DNA of 64,000 nt from DTU019 sp050949825 (GTDB lineage: Bacteria > Bacillota > Syntrophomonadia > Syntrophomonadales > Syntrophomonadaceae). The DNA lies in contig JBMNGL010000003.1 in the NCBI GenBank assembly GCA_050949825.1, positions 124,001-188,000 on the forward strand, in the 5' to 3' direction. Position 1 is the stretch's first letter, and each line of letters starts with the position of its first letter. The notes under the pieces are model-generated. The model worked only from the letters and a program-made list of their open reading frames with translations, was not told the DNA's origin and did no database searches. Made by a program: the position numbers and the translations under genes. Positions 8,842-18,470 of this stretch are shown here, one piece after another.

Positions 8842-11486
8842 TAGCTCTTCAACACCGCTAGACGTTTGATAATCCCCTCTCTTTTTGCACTGGCTTCCTG
8901 CGATTTACTCTTCTCCTTGGCGATAACCTCTGCGGGGGCCTTGGTAAGAAACTGGGGATTATTCAGCTTGGCGTCTGATTTAGCCGCTTCCGCTTCCGCC
9001 GCCTTCATCTCCTTTTGCAGGCGCTTAATCTCTTTTTCCACATCAATGACCCCTTCTAATGGGATGTAGATTTCTGCTTCTGCCGTTAAGCTTATTGCAG
9101 CCTGCTGCGGCTTATCTTCCAAATAAGCTGCCATATGGGCCTCCTCCAGATTAGCCATATCTTCTATCAGACTGCGGTTAGCGGTCAGCATATTCCTTAA
9201 ATCCTCATCCTTAACCACCACAATGGCTTTCATGGGAACCCCGGGGTTAACAGAAAACTCGGCCCGAATGTTACGAATAGAGCGGATCATCTGCATAATA
9301 AGCTGCATGTCTTGCACCGCTTGCGGCCAGATGCGATCTCCGGACGGCCAGGCATCCAACATGATGGTAGCTTGATGACCGGGCAGGTGTTGATAAATTT
9401 CTTCGGTGATAAAGGGCATGAAAGGGTGCAAAGCCCGCAGTATATCCTGCAAAACCTGCACCAAAATGTTTTGCACTACCAGGCGCGTCCGGCCGCTCTG
9501 CTGGTTAAACAACCTTGGTTTGGCCAGTTCAATATACCAATCACAAAATTCATCCCATATAAACTCATATAGTTCACGGGCCGCTTCCCCCAGGTCATAT
9601 TTTTCCAGGTGTGCGGTTATGGCTGCCACACGCTTATTCAAGACAGAAATAATCCAGCGGTCGGCCAGGGCCAATTCCTCATCCTTAACTTCAATAGATT
9701 CATAGCCATTAAGGTTCATCATTACAAAACGGGAGGCATTCCAGATCTTGTTGGCAAAGTTCCTGGTGTTCTCCACCTTCTCCCAATTGAAGCGCACATC
9801 ATTGCCCGGAGTCACCCCGGTTGTCAGGGAGAAACGCAGGGTGTCGGCCCCATATTTTTCAATGACTTCAAGGGGATCGATGCCATTGTCCAACGATTTG
9901 CTCATTTTGCGGCCCAGCCCATCCAAAACCAGCCCGTGGATATTGACCACATAAAACGGCACCTGCCCGGTCTGGGCAATGCCGGAGAAAATCATCCGGG
10001 CTACCCAGAAGAAGATAATGTCCCGCCCGCTGACCAGTACACTGGTCGGATAGTAATAGCCCAAATCATCGGTATCATTGGGCCAACCCAGGGTGGAAAA
10101 AGGCCATAAGGCGCTGCTGAACCAGGTATCCAATACATCTTCATCCTGTATTAGACCTGAGGATTGGCATCGCGTGCAAGCGCTGGGATCAGTGCGGCTG
10201 CAGATAACCTCGCCGCAATCCTGACAATACCATACCGGGATGCGATGCCCCCACCAAAGCTGCCGAGAAATGCACCAGTCACGGATATTTTCCATCCAGT
10301 TGGTGTAAATGCGGGTAAAGCGCTCGGGCACAAAACGGATTTCACCGTCTAACACCTTTTGAATGGCGGGCTCGGCCAGAGGCTTCATTTTAACAAACCA
10401 TTGCGTGGAAATGAGCGGTTCAATAATGGTGTCACAACGCTGGCAGTGCCCTACCGCATGCTGATGTTCTTCAGTTTTGAGGAGGAAGCCGCCCCGGGTT
10501 AAATCCTCCACAACAAGGCGGCGAGCCTCTTCACGGCTCAAGCCCTGATATGCCCCGGCATTTTCGTTCATCACCCCACGGTCATCAATAACCGCAATCG
10601 ATTCCAGGTTATGGCGCAGACCCATCTCAAAATCATTGGGGTCATGGGCAGGTGTGACCTTAACCGCCCCGGTGCCGAATTCACGGTCAACAAAGCTGTC
10701 CGCCACCACCGGGATTAAGCGATCCATTAAAGGCAGCACAACCTGGCGTCCCAGCAGATTAAGATATCGGCTGTCTTCAGGATGAACCGCCACTCCTGTG
10801 TCGCCCAGCATGGTTTCCGGCCTGGTAGTAGCTACTACGACATAATCATCACTATCGACCAGCGGATATTTTATATGCCATAATTGGCCTGCGGTATCCT
10901 CATGCTCCACTTCTATGTCAGAGATGGCAGTGTGGCAACGCGGACACCAATTGACAATATAATCGCCTTTGTAAATCAAACCCTTCTCAAAGAGACGCAC
11001 AAAAACCTCGCGCACCGCCCGGGAGCAGCCTTCATCCATGGTGAACCGTTCCCGGCTCCAGTCACAGGAAGCGCCCATTAGCCTCAACTGGCTGGTAATG
11101 CGGCTGCCGTAGAGATGTTTCCATTCCCACACCTTTTCCAGAAAACCCTCACGGCCCAGATCATGCTTGGAAATCCCCTGCCGGGCCAGCGACTCTTCCA
11201 CTCGTGCCTGAGTGGCAATGCCCGCATGGTCGGTTCCCGGAACCCAGAGGGCATTATAACCTTGCATACGGTGCCAGCGGGTGAGGATGTCCTGCGGGGT
11301 GATATCCATAGCATGGCCCAGATGCAGAGCGCCAGTGACATTGGGGGGCGGCATAACGATAGAAAACGATTTCTTACTATAATCAGGCTGAGGCGTAAAG
11401 TAGCCTTGTTCTTCCCAATGTGCATACCATTTCTTTTCCACCGTTTCAGGATTGTACACACTCGGCATATCATAACCGGTTGACAT
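8841..11486 (-). CDS. valS: Valyl-tRNA synthetase
   Basis: Class I aminoacyl-tRNA synthetase, 881 residues, full length. Motifs: HLGH at 55-58 in PPPNVTGALHLGHAM, the editing (CP1) domain with TTRPETMLGDT, KMSKS in GLGRKMSKSLDN, the anticodon-binding domain, and the C-terminal coiled coil (EKEIKRLQKEMKAAEAEAAK) typical of ValS. The start ATG is preceded by a strong GGAGGAGGTCATC. No T-box leader is visible upstream, although T-boxes are frequent for valS in Firmicutes. The stop codon overlaps the apparent folC start. Confidence 0.97.
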   Translation of the reverse strand: MSTGYDMPSVYNPETVEKKWYAHWEEQGYFTPQPDYSKKSFSIVMPPPNVTGALHLGHAMDITPQDILTRWHRMQGYNALWVPGTDHAGIATQARVEESLARQGISKHDLGREGFLEKVWEWKHLYGSRITSQLRLMGASCDWSRERFTMDEGCSRAVREVFVRLFEKGLIYKGDYIVNWCPRCHTAISDIEVEHEDTAGQLWHIKYPLVDSDDYVVVATTRPETMLGDTGVAVHPEDSRYLNLLGRQVVLPLMDRLIPVVADSFVDREFGTGAVKVTPAHDPNDFEMGLRHNLESIAVIDDRGVMNENAGAYQGLSREEARRLVVEDLTRGGFLLKTEEHQHAVGHCQRCDTIIEPLISTQWFVKMKPLAEPAIQKVLDGEIRFVPERFTRIYTNWMENIRDWCISRQLWWGHRIPVWYCQDCGEVICSRTDPSACTRCQSSGLIQDEDVLDTWFSSALWPFSTLGWPNDTDDLGYYYPTSVLVSGRDIIFFWVARMIFSGIAQTGQVPFYVVNIHGLVLDGLGRKMSKSLDNGIDPLEVIEKYGADTLRFSLTTGVTPGNDVRFNWEKVENTRNFANKIWNASRFVMMNLNGYESIEVKDEELALADRWIISVLNKRVAAITAHLEKYDLGEAARELYEFIWDEFCDWYIELAKPRLFNQQSGRTRLVVQNILVQVLQDILRALHPFMPFITEEIYQHLPGHQATIMLDAWPSGDRIWPQAVQDMQLIMQMIRSIRNIRAEFSVNPGVPMKAIVVVKDEDLRNMLTANRSLIEDMANLEEAHMAAYLEDKPQQAAISLTAEAEIYIPLEGVIDVEKEIKRLQKEMKAAEAEAAKSDAKLNNPQFLTKAPAEVIAKEKSKSQEASAKREGIIKRLAVLKS

Positions 11487-11625
11487 AATAAGATGACCTC
11501 CTCCATTCTATAGCAGCCGGCTCCAAACGCTTCCTTATAAGCTGTATAATGTCAATTTTACTGAATATAGACCCAAAAGCGCAAGTTATGCCGCCAAATA
11601 TATTTTAAGCGCATGCTCCTGTCAT

Positions 11626-12170
11626 TGCTATGAAAGTCCCTGTTTTTGTCATGCCTTAAGGTAAGCGCCCGGTTTTGACATGCCTTAAGGGCAACGCCCG
11701 GTTTTGACATGCCTTAAGGGCAACGCCCGAAGGATCTTTCGCGAAGCGAACAACTCCCGGGGAAAGATCCTTCGCTTCGCTCAGGATGACACCATAGGAC
11801 AACGCCTGAAGGAATGTATATCGGGAGCAACGTTTTCATTTATCGTGATGTGGGTAACACATTGGAATTCTGGGCGCAGCCTTCTGTCATTCTGAGCGCA
11901 GCCTTCTGTCATTCTGAGCGCAGCCTTCTGTCATTCTGAGCGCAGCGAAGAATCTTGCGGGAAGCAAATAACCTGCGGGGGAAGATCCTTCGCTTCGCTC
12001 AGGATGACATGTTTATTTCGCTCAGGATGACATGTTTGCTTCGCTCAGGATGACATGTTTATTTCGCTCAGGATGACATGTTTATTTCGCTCAGGATGAC
12101 ATGTTATTTCGCTCAGGATGACCATGTTTGCTTCGCTCAGGATGACAATGTTTGTTTCGCGCTATCAACG
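11626..12170. repeat. Intergenic REP-like repeat field
   Basis: No gene is seen between valS and the SEC-C gene. The segment opens with direct copies of a CATGCCTTAAGGGCAACGCC phrase (11650-11725), then AACGTTTTCATTTATCG...GTGATGTGGGTAACACAT, then three tandem 22-bp copies of a CCTTCTGTCATTCTGAGCGC unit (about 11877-11945), then about eight copies of a 23-bp unit centred on TTCGCTCAGGATGACATG (about 11990-12150). The second unit is essentially the reverse complement of the first (GTCATTCTGAGCG versus CGCTCAGGATGAC), so the two arrays face each other. Short open frames here are by-products of the repeats. Confidence 0.85.
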
Positions 12171-12235
12171 TGGTTTGTGAGCCATCCATCATTATGATAA
12201 GCTAAACGGAGCAGATCTCAAGGGAGGAAAATAAA

Positions 12236-13510
12236 GTGGCAAGACAAAAAATCGGTCGCAACACGCCCTGCCCCTGTGGCAGCGGCAAAAAATACAAGCA
12301 TTGCTGTGGCCCCCTGAAGGAAATCACTTCAATTTCCGTAGATCCCTTTATTCGCTACAGCGATATCATGACGGCCTTAAAACTCAAGCTGGATCAAGCT
12401 CACCATCAAGACATTCGCCGGCATCGCCGCAGTCTGCAGACGCGTTTTGTGCGCTTTACGGTAGACAAGTGCCTGCCCCGCGAGCACGAGACCTTGTTTT
12501 CTGATTGGCTGTGGTTCGATGTCATGAGCGAGTCAGGCTTAAGCATCGGCGAGGCCTACCTGCAGGAAAACGGAGCTTATATGGATGCGGCTTCGCGCCA
12601 ATGTCTCAAATCCTTGAATCAATCCCGCCTGGGCTTGTATGAGGCTATAGGATATGCCGATATGCACCTCATATTAAAGGATCTGGCCACCGGTATAGAA
12701 GTAAGCACGCTGCTCAAAGAACCGCTGGAATTTGATGACAGCGAAAAGATATTGCTCCTGGGACGCCTGGTACATCTGCCCGAGGACAATATCTTTTCGG
12801 GTATGGTTTTGATGATAGCGGACCAATCCCTGGAAAAGGCATTTCTATGTGAACACCTGGAATACTTGTTGAGCCTCTACCCAAAAGATGCGGCTGATGT
12901 GCTCCTCAAACAGCAGGGCGAAATTATTTATGGTATCTTCAATCATGCCCAGCAGAAAACCCTGCTTAAATTAAATGATATCCGCACCCTGCAACACCAT
13001 ACCACACAACCGCTGGCTTTGCAGCGCATATTATCAGCCCACCCTGAATACCGGCTTCTTCATCGTAGCCAGGAGTGGTATTGGCTGGCAACAGGGGCGG
13101 GCTCCGGTCCTTATGCGCGTCTGGCGGTTGGATCCCAACTAATAATAAGTTGTGCTGATCTGATCGACGATATCAATACACAGCAACAGGTCTTACGGCA
13201 GCTCTGGCCTGACCAGGAACCGATCTTTATGAGCAGTGTTTTGTATCCTAAACCGCCTGCTGCAGACATGGTGCCCTTATGGTTTCTGGTGATCAAGGAC
13301 AAGGAAACTGAGCGCTGGCTGGATACACCCCATCCCGAAGAGGGAATCACCCCTCGGCAAATGCTGGCTCAGGACGGGGGCCGCGCAGCTTTGGAAGACA
13401 TATTAGCCCGTTTCGAAAGCACCCGCGAAAACGAGGAAGAAAAAGACCTGGCAGCCTATATGAGAGAGCGCCTAAATAACTTTGACTGTGGTGCCAGGCA
13501 GCACAGTTAA
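12236..13510 (+). CDS. SEC-C zinc-binding domain protein of unknown function
   Basis: 424 residues, GTG start with GGGAGGAAAATAAA in front. The N terminus carries the SEC-C motif PCPCGSGKKYKHCC (Cys12, Cys14, Cys23 or 24, with His22), the zinc-binding module first known from the SecA tail. The remaining 390 residues are soluble and mostly helical with no domain I recognise. Proteins of this layout are widespread in Firmicutes and uncharacterised; the SEC-C module suggests binding to ribosomes, SecB-like partners or nucleic acid. It is the only plus-strand gene in the first 23 kb. Confidence 0.8.
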   Translation: MARQKIGRNTPCPCGSGKKYKHCCGPLKEITSISVDPFIRYSDIMTALKLKLDQAHHQDIRRHRRSLQTRFVRFTVDKCLPREHETLFSDWLWFDVMSESGLSIGEAYLQENGAYMDAASRQCLKSLNQSRLGLYEAIGYADMHLILKDLATGIEVSTLLKEPLEFDDSEKILLLGRLVHLPEDNIFSGMVLMIADQSLEKAFLCEHLEYLLSLYPKDAADVLLKQQGEIIYGIFNHAQQKTLLKLNDIRTLQHHTTQPLALQRILSAHPEYRLLHRSQEWYWLATGAGSGPYARLAVGSQLIISCADLIDDINTQQQVLRQLWPDQEPIFMSSVLYPKPPAADMVPLWFLVIKDKETERWLDTPHPEEGITPRQMLAQDGGRAALEDILARFESTRENEEEKDLAAYMRERLNNFDCGARQHS

Positions 13511-13512
13511 GG

Positions 13513-14103
13513 TTATTCAATAATCTGTTGCAGAGCCTGGCGCAATTCTTCCACCCCGATACCGGTAACGCTTGAAAAACACAGCGGCTCCACCCCGGGG
13601 GGCAGGTTCAGGCTTTTTTTAATGACATTGATATGCTTATCCCGTGCCCCACGGGATATCTTGTCGGCCTTGGCAGCCACACAGAGCAGCGGCAATTGAT
13701 TATGTATCAGCCACTCCTGCACCATTATGTCCTCCCGACTGGGAGGATGCCTGATATCAACCAGATGCAGTATACCCCGCAGCTGCTTACGCGTGGTCAA
13801 GTACTCCTCGGTTACTTTCCCCCAGCGAGCCTGCTCCTGCTTGCTTGCCCTGGCATAACCGTAGCCGGGCAGATCCACCAGATACCAATCCCCATTAATC
13901 AAATAATAATTGATAGTACGGGTCTTGCCCGGAGTAGAACTGGAACGGGCCAGATTCTTGCGATTGACCAATTTATTAATCAGTGAAGATTTGCCCACAT
14001 TGGAACGCCCCACAATAGCAATCTCCGGCAGATCACCCGCAGGCAAATCCTTTATATGAGCGTATATTCCCTTTAGCTCGGCTTGTTTAATCTTCATATT
14101 CAA
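13513..14103 (-). CDS. ysxC: Ribosome biogenesis GTP-binding protein YsxC/EngB
   Basis: TRAFAC GTPase needed for late 50S assembly, 196 residues. G1 motif GRSNVGKSS at 32-40, the following SSTPGKTRTINYY switch region, G3 VDLPGYGYA and G4-like AAKADK are all present. Translation could begin at the first ATG or at the ATG two codons later. It is the last gene of the tig-clpP-clpX-lonB-lon-ysxC series, the standard Firmicute order. Confidence 0.95.
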   Translation of the reverse strand: MNMKIKQAELKGIYAHIKDLPAGDLPEIAIVGRSNVGKSSLINKLVNRKNLARSSSTPGKTRTINYYLINGDWYLVDLPGYGYARASKQEQARWGKVTEEYLTTRKQLRGILHLVDIRHPPSREDIMVQEWLIHNQLPLLCVAAKADKISRGARDKHINVIKKSLNLPPGVEPLCFSSVTGIGVEELRQALQQIIE

Positions 14104-14203
14104 TAAGCCATCCTTCGCATCTATTGGATGGAAGCAACAAATCAGTCTCTCACCCAGAAAACAAAAGGGACGGGTTTATTTCCCGTTTTCCCAAACACGA
14201 AAA

Positions 14204-14244
14204 GGGACGGGTACACTGTCTTACCCTGGTTTCCTACCCGTCCC
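14204..14244 (-). terminator. Hairpin after lon
   Basis: GGGACGGGTA and TACCCGTCCC form a 10-bp stem around a 21-nt loop, followed on the minus strand by TTTTCG. A second, shorter GGGA hairpin lies just beyond. It would end or attenuate lon transcription ahead of ysxC. Confidence 0.5.
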
Positions 14245-14253
14245 CTATTCCTT

Positions 14254-16599
14254 CTATGACGGAGGCAGTTGCTCCGATCTTATCAAAGTTTGAGCTAATA
14301 CATCGTCCATGTGCGATACAGTAACAAAATTCAACTTACGACGTACATTACCGGGGATGTCTTCCAGGTCCTTTTTATTTTCCACGGGCAGGATTACGGT
14401 ATGAATCCCGGCACGGTGGGCGGCCAAAACCTTTTCCTTTACCCCGCCGATGGGCAGCACCCTTCCGCGCAGGGTTATTTCCCCGGTCATGGCAATATCA
14501 CTGCGGGTGGCGTTGCCGGACATAGCTGATGCTAAAGCAGTAGCAATGGTTATCCCCGCTGAAGGACCATCTTTGGGAATAGCGCCTTCAGGTACGTGCA
14601 GGTGCACATCATATTCAGCTGGTATTTCAGGCTTTATACCCAGTTCATCCGTTCTTGATTTCACATAGGTGAGTGCGGCCTGTGCAGATTCCTTCATCAC
14701 ATCTCCCAGTTTACCGGTGAGAATCAGCTTGCCTTTGCCTTTAAGCAAGGCCACCTCGATAGAGAGAATGTCGCCGCCGGTTTCGGTCCAGGCCAAACCG
14801 GTGGCCACACCTACCTGATCTTCCTTATCCGCCACGCCAAAGCGGTATTTTTCCTTGCCCAAAAATTTAGTAATATTGCCGGCAGTAATACTGACAAAGG
14901 TCTGCGCATCCTCCACTACCAGACGCGCCACCTTGCGGCAGATCGAAGCAATCTGGCGTTCCAAACCGCGCACCCCGGCTTCTCGGGTGTATTCGCGAAT
15001 AATCTTGCGCACTGCTCCTTCAGAAAACTCGATATGCTTTGGTTTCAGCCCGTGTTCTTTGATCTGCTTGCTAATCAAATAGTCCATGGCAATATGAACC
15101 TTGTCCTCCTCAGTGTAACTGCTGATTTCAATGATTTCCATGCGGTCCAAAAGAGGCCGCGGAATATTATAGGTCGAATTGGCGGTAGTGATAAACATGA
15201 CCTTGGAAAGGTCAAAGGGAATCTCCAAATAATGATCACTGAAAGTAAAATTCTGCTCCGGGTCCAGAACCTCGAGCAAAGCGGAAGCCGGATCCCCCCG
15301 AAAATCCATGGTCATCTTGTCGATTTCATCCAGGAGAAAGACCGGGTTTCTGGAGCCGGCCTGTTTGATGCCTTGCAAAACCCTGCCGGGCATTGAGCCT
15401 ACATAGGTGCGCCGGTGTCCTCTGATTTCCGCTTCATCACGGATCCCCCCTAAAGACATGCGTACAAACTTGCGGTTTAATGAGCGTGCCACCGATTTCC
15501 CCAGCGAAGTTTTCCCCACCCCGGGTGGTCCTACCAGGCATAGTATGGGGCCTTTCATTTTCTTGGCCAGCTTGCGGATGGCCAGGTATTCAAGAATCCG
15601 TTCTTTAGGTTTCTCCAAACCGTAATGGTCTGCTTCCAGGATGTTTTCAGCAGCCTTTAAATCCAGGCGGTCCCTGGTTTCGATTGACCAGGGCAGGGAC
15701 AAAATCCAGTCCAGATAGTTTCTCACCACTACTGCTTCAGCAACCATGGGCGGCATTTTTTCCAGTCGTTCCAATTCTTTATAGGCTTTTTCATGCGCAT
15801 CCTTGGGCATATTGGCCTCTTCAATACGTTCCCGCAGTTCTTCCACTTCACTGCTGCGATCGTCTTTTTCCCCCAGTTCCTTCTGAATAGCCTTCATCTG
15901 CTCACGCAGATAGTATTCCTTCTGGGTTTTTTCCATTTGTTTGCGCACCCGGATATTTATCTTTCTTTCCAGTTCCAGGACTTCCATCTCTTTTGCCAGG
16001 ATTTCGCAAAGATACTCCAAACGCGGCCCCACCTCCAGGGCTTCCAGGATGCGCTGTTTTTCCTGTATGCGTAAATTCAGGTGAGAAGCGATTACATCTG
16101 CCAGCCGTCCCGGTTCGTCGATGGCTACTACCGATACCACTGTCTCCGGCGGTATCTTTTTGCTCATGCGCACATACTGTTCAAACTGCGCAATAAGGGT
16201 ACGCATCAAGGCCTCGACCTGGGCGTTTTTTTCCTGGGTGTCATCCTGGTATTCCGCAATAGCCACCTTTATGTAGGGATCATGAGCAGCGTAACCCTTG
16301 ATCTCTGCACGATACAACCCCTCAACCAGAACCCGCATGGTTCCCCCGGGCATTTTGAGGATCTGTCTGATCTCCGCCACGGTACCAATGGCGAAGATAT
16401 CTTCTTCCTCCGGTTCATCAGTCTGGGCTTCTTTCTGGGTAGCCAGGAAAATCTCCTTGTTGTCCAGCATGGCCTCTTCAATGGCTTTAATGGATTTCTT
16501 TCGCCCCACATCCAGGTGAATTACAGTATATGGAAAAACCAGTACTCCACGCAGGGGCAGCATGGCTATCTGGCGGTATTCTTTGAATTCTTGCAACAT
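14254..16599 (-). CDS. lon: ATP-dependent protease Lon
   Basis: Cytoplasmic AAA+ serine protease, 781 residues from the preferred start. N-terminal substrate-binding domain (LPLRGVLVFPYTVIHLDVGR), a long coiled region, the AAA+ module with Walker A GPPGVGKTS, Walker B VFLLDEIDKM, and the C-terminal protease domain with the catalytic serine in PKDGPSAG and a lysine near GGVKEKVLAA. I place the start at the ATG at 16597-16599, since GGGAGG lies 8 nt upstream; a GTG three codons earlier overlaps that site. Confidence 0.96.
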   Translation of the reverse strand: MLQEFKEYRQIAMLPLRGVLVFPYTVIHLDVGRKKSIKAIEEAMLDNKEIFLATQKEAQTDEPEEEDIFAIGTVAEIRQILKMPGGTMRVLVEGLYRAEIKGYAAHDPYIKVAIAEYQDDTQEKNAQVEALMRTLIAQFEQYVRMSKKIPPETVVSVVAIDEPGRLADVIASHLNLRIQEKQRILEALEVGPRLEYLCEILAKEMEVLELERKINIRVRKQMEKTQKEYYLREQMKAIQKELGEKDDRSSEVEELRERIEEANMPKDAHEKAYKELERLEKMPPMVAEAVVVRNYLDWILSLPWSIETRDRLDLKAAENILEADHYGLEKPKERILEYLAIRKLAKKMKGPILCLVGPPGVGKTSLGKSVARSLNRKFVRMSLGGIRDEAEIRGHRRTYVGSMPGRVLQGIKQAGSRNPVFLLDEIDKMTMDFRGDPASALLEVLDPEQNFTFSDHYLEIPFDLSKVMFITTANSTYNIPRPLLDRMEIIEISSYTEEDKVHIAMDYLISKQIKEHGLKPKHIEFSEGAVRKIIREYTREAGVRGLERQIASICRKVARLVVEDAQTFVSITAGNITKFLGKEKYRFGVADKEDQVGVATGLAWTETGGDILSIEVALLKGKGKLILTGKLGDVMKESAQAALTYVKSRTDELGIKPEIPAEYDVHLHVPEGAIPKDGPSAGITIATALASAMSGNATRSDIAMTGEITLRGRVLPIGGVKEKVLAAHRAGIHTVILPVENKKDLEDIPGNVRRKLNFVTVSHMDDVLAQTLIRSEQLPPS

Positions 16600-16700
16600 A
16601 TTCAACACCTCCCAGGCAAATCTATTCTACTATATGTGTTCAAAAGGGGCAATATTGCATAGGTTTGTATTTTTACGTCAAATGTATGTCCATAATTTCA

Positions 16701-18344
16701 TTATATGTTTATATCTGTAGAGATAAAAGCCTTATCAAAGACCTGCTGAAGATCATTAACCGCGATAATTTCGATATCTTCAAAGCTGTCGAAAATATTG
16801 AGCCAGTTATCTCGGGGTATAATGGCCCGTTTGATGCCGGCTTTGCGGGCCGCCTCAATTTTGCTCATCACTCCGCCCACTGCTTTAATTTTACCATGAA
16901 TGGATACCTCGCCGGTCATGGCCAGCAAATGGTCAATAGGAAGGCCGCGGGTGGCAGAATATATGACGGTGGCAATGCTCACTCCGGCAGAGGGACCGTC
17001 AATAGGGGTTCCACCGGGGAAATTGAGGTGAATGTTATGATCACTGAGTTTAAGGTTATAATGAGCCTGCAAAACGGTGAGGACATTTTCTACGGCCCCC
17101 CGGGCCATACTTTTACGGCTGAATTTTCGGTCCGGCCCCCCCATTTCTTCCTGATCCACCACACCGGTCACCGTCCAATTTCCCTTGCCATCTTGCACCG
17201 GTATACTGCTGCATTCCACCTCAATCAAGGTTCCTACATTGGCTCCATAAACAGCCAGGCCATTCACTATGCCCACGGCCGGACCCGATTTCAATTTCAC
17301 TTCCGGCCGGGGCGAAAAGCGCCCATTATTGAGCACCTTCTCTACCGTACTGAGGCTGATGCAGTTGCTTTGTTCCATCTGGGCCATACCGGCGGCCAGC
17401 TGCACAATGTTGACCGCTTCACGGCCATTGCCCGCGTAGCGGTTGATCTCCTGTAAAGCTTCATCCTCAATTTCAAACTTAATCTTTTGCACCGCGTTCA
17501 AGGCAATGCGACGAATATCTTCCTTGTCCAATGGTTTAAAGAAGACCTCCATGCAACGTGAGCGTAAGGCTGGCGCTATCTCAGAGGGCATGCGGGTAGT
17601 AGCCCCCACCAGACGAAAATCAGCGGGCAATCCGTTGGTAAAGATATCATGGATATGCTGTGGGATGTTGGGATCATTTTCGGTGTAATAGGCACTTTCC
17701 AATAAGACGATGCGATCCTCCAATACCTTCAGGAGCTTATTCATCTGGGTCGGATGCAGTTCTCCGATCTCATCAATGAAAAGCATGCCTCCATGGGCTT
17801 TGGTGCAGGCCCCTGGTTTGGGCTGCGGTATACCGGCCGAGCCCATGGCACCTGCCCCCTGATATATGGGATCATGAACCGAGCCGATTAAAGGGTCGGC
17901 GATATTGCGTTCATCAAACCTGGTGATGGTGGCATCGATCTCCACAAATTTGGCATCATTGCCAAACGGTGAGACCTGGTTCTTCCTGGCCTCCTCCAAC
18001 ACCAGGCGGGCTGCAGCCGTTTTTCCCACCCCCGGTGGTCCATATATAATCACATGCTGCGGATTGGGGCCGCACAAGGCAGAGCGCAATAAATCAACAC
18101 CTTCTTCCTGCCCTACCACATCCGTTAAATGAGCAGGCCGGGTGAGGCTGGAAAGCGGTTCACTCAATTTTATATTGCGCATCTTTTTGAGCTTATGGGT
18201 CTCCTTCTCGGCCTCTCTTATCACCACCGTCTTTCGAGACTGCTGATTCTTCAACAGGTTCCAGAAATACAGGCCAATTATAACAGCGAAAGTCAATTGT
18301 ATCAGATATAAAATAGCACCATATTTTATAAAGAAATCATTCAA
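16701..18344 (-). CDS. lonB: LonB-like ATP-dependent protease with N-terminal membrane anchor
   Basis: 547 residues. A single hydrophobic segment at about 12-30 replaces the Lon N-terminal domain; then comes the AAA+ module (Walker A GPPGVGKTAAAR, Walker B GMLFIDEIGEL) and the Lon protease domain (GTPIDGPSAGVSIATV with the catalytic serine). This is the layout of Bacillus LonB, which is made in the forespore. Its place between clpX and lon also matches. It suggests the organism is, or descends from, a spore former. Confidence 0.93.
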   Translation of the reverse strand: MNDFFIKYGAILYLIQLTFAVIIGLYFWNLLKNQQSRKTVVIREAEKETHKLKKMRNIKLSEPLSSLTRPAHLTDVVGQEEGVDLLRSALCGPNPQHVIIYGPPGVGKTAAARLVLEEARKNQVSPFGNDAKFVEIDATITRFDERNIADPLIGSVHDPIYQGAGAMGSAGIPQPKPGACTKAHGGMLFIDEIGELHPTQMNKLLKVLEDRIVLLESAYYTENDPNIPQHIHDIFTNGLPADFRLVGATTRMPSEIAPALRSRCMEVFFKPLDKEDIRRIALNAVQKIKFEIEDEALQEINRYAGNGREAVNIVQLAAGMAQMEQSNCISLSTVEKVLNNGRFSPRPEVKLKSGPAVGIVNGLAVYGANVGTLIEVECSSIPVQDGKGNWTVTGVVDQEEMGGPDRKFSRKSMARGAVENVLTVLQAHYNLKLSDHNIHLNFPGGTPIDGPSAGVSIATVIYSATRGLPIDHLLAMTGEVSIHGKIKAVGGVMSKIEAARKAGIKRAIIPRDNWLNIFDSFEDIEIIAVNDLQQVFDKAFISTDINI

Positions 18345-18421
18345 GGCTGCTTTTCCTTCCTGATCTATTTTGTAGTATTATTCCCGAGCGCATATCTTTG
18401 GTATAAGGAAAATCAGCAAGT

Positions 18422-18448
18422 AAAAAAAGGCAGCTTTCGCTGCCTTTT
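18422..18448 (-). terminator. Intrinsic terminator after clpX
   Basis: AAGGCAGC and GCTGCCTT form a tight stem with loop GAAA on the minus strand, followed by a T run. It is 23 nt downstream of the clpX stop and would separate tig-clpP-clpX from lonB-lon. Confidence 0.85.
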
Positions 18449-18470
18449 CCTCAGGTACCAGGTGTAATAT

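Noticed and set aside
11487..11640. T-box leader of valS
   Set aside because: No AGGGTGGNACCGCG block or specifier loop is visible on the minus strand upstream of valS.
11990..12150. CRISPR array
   Set aside because: The repeats are tandem with no unique spacers of constant length, units face one another, and no cas gene is present.
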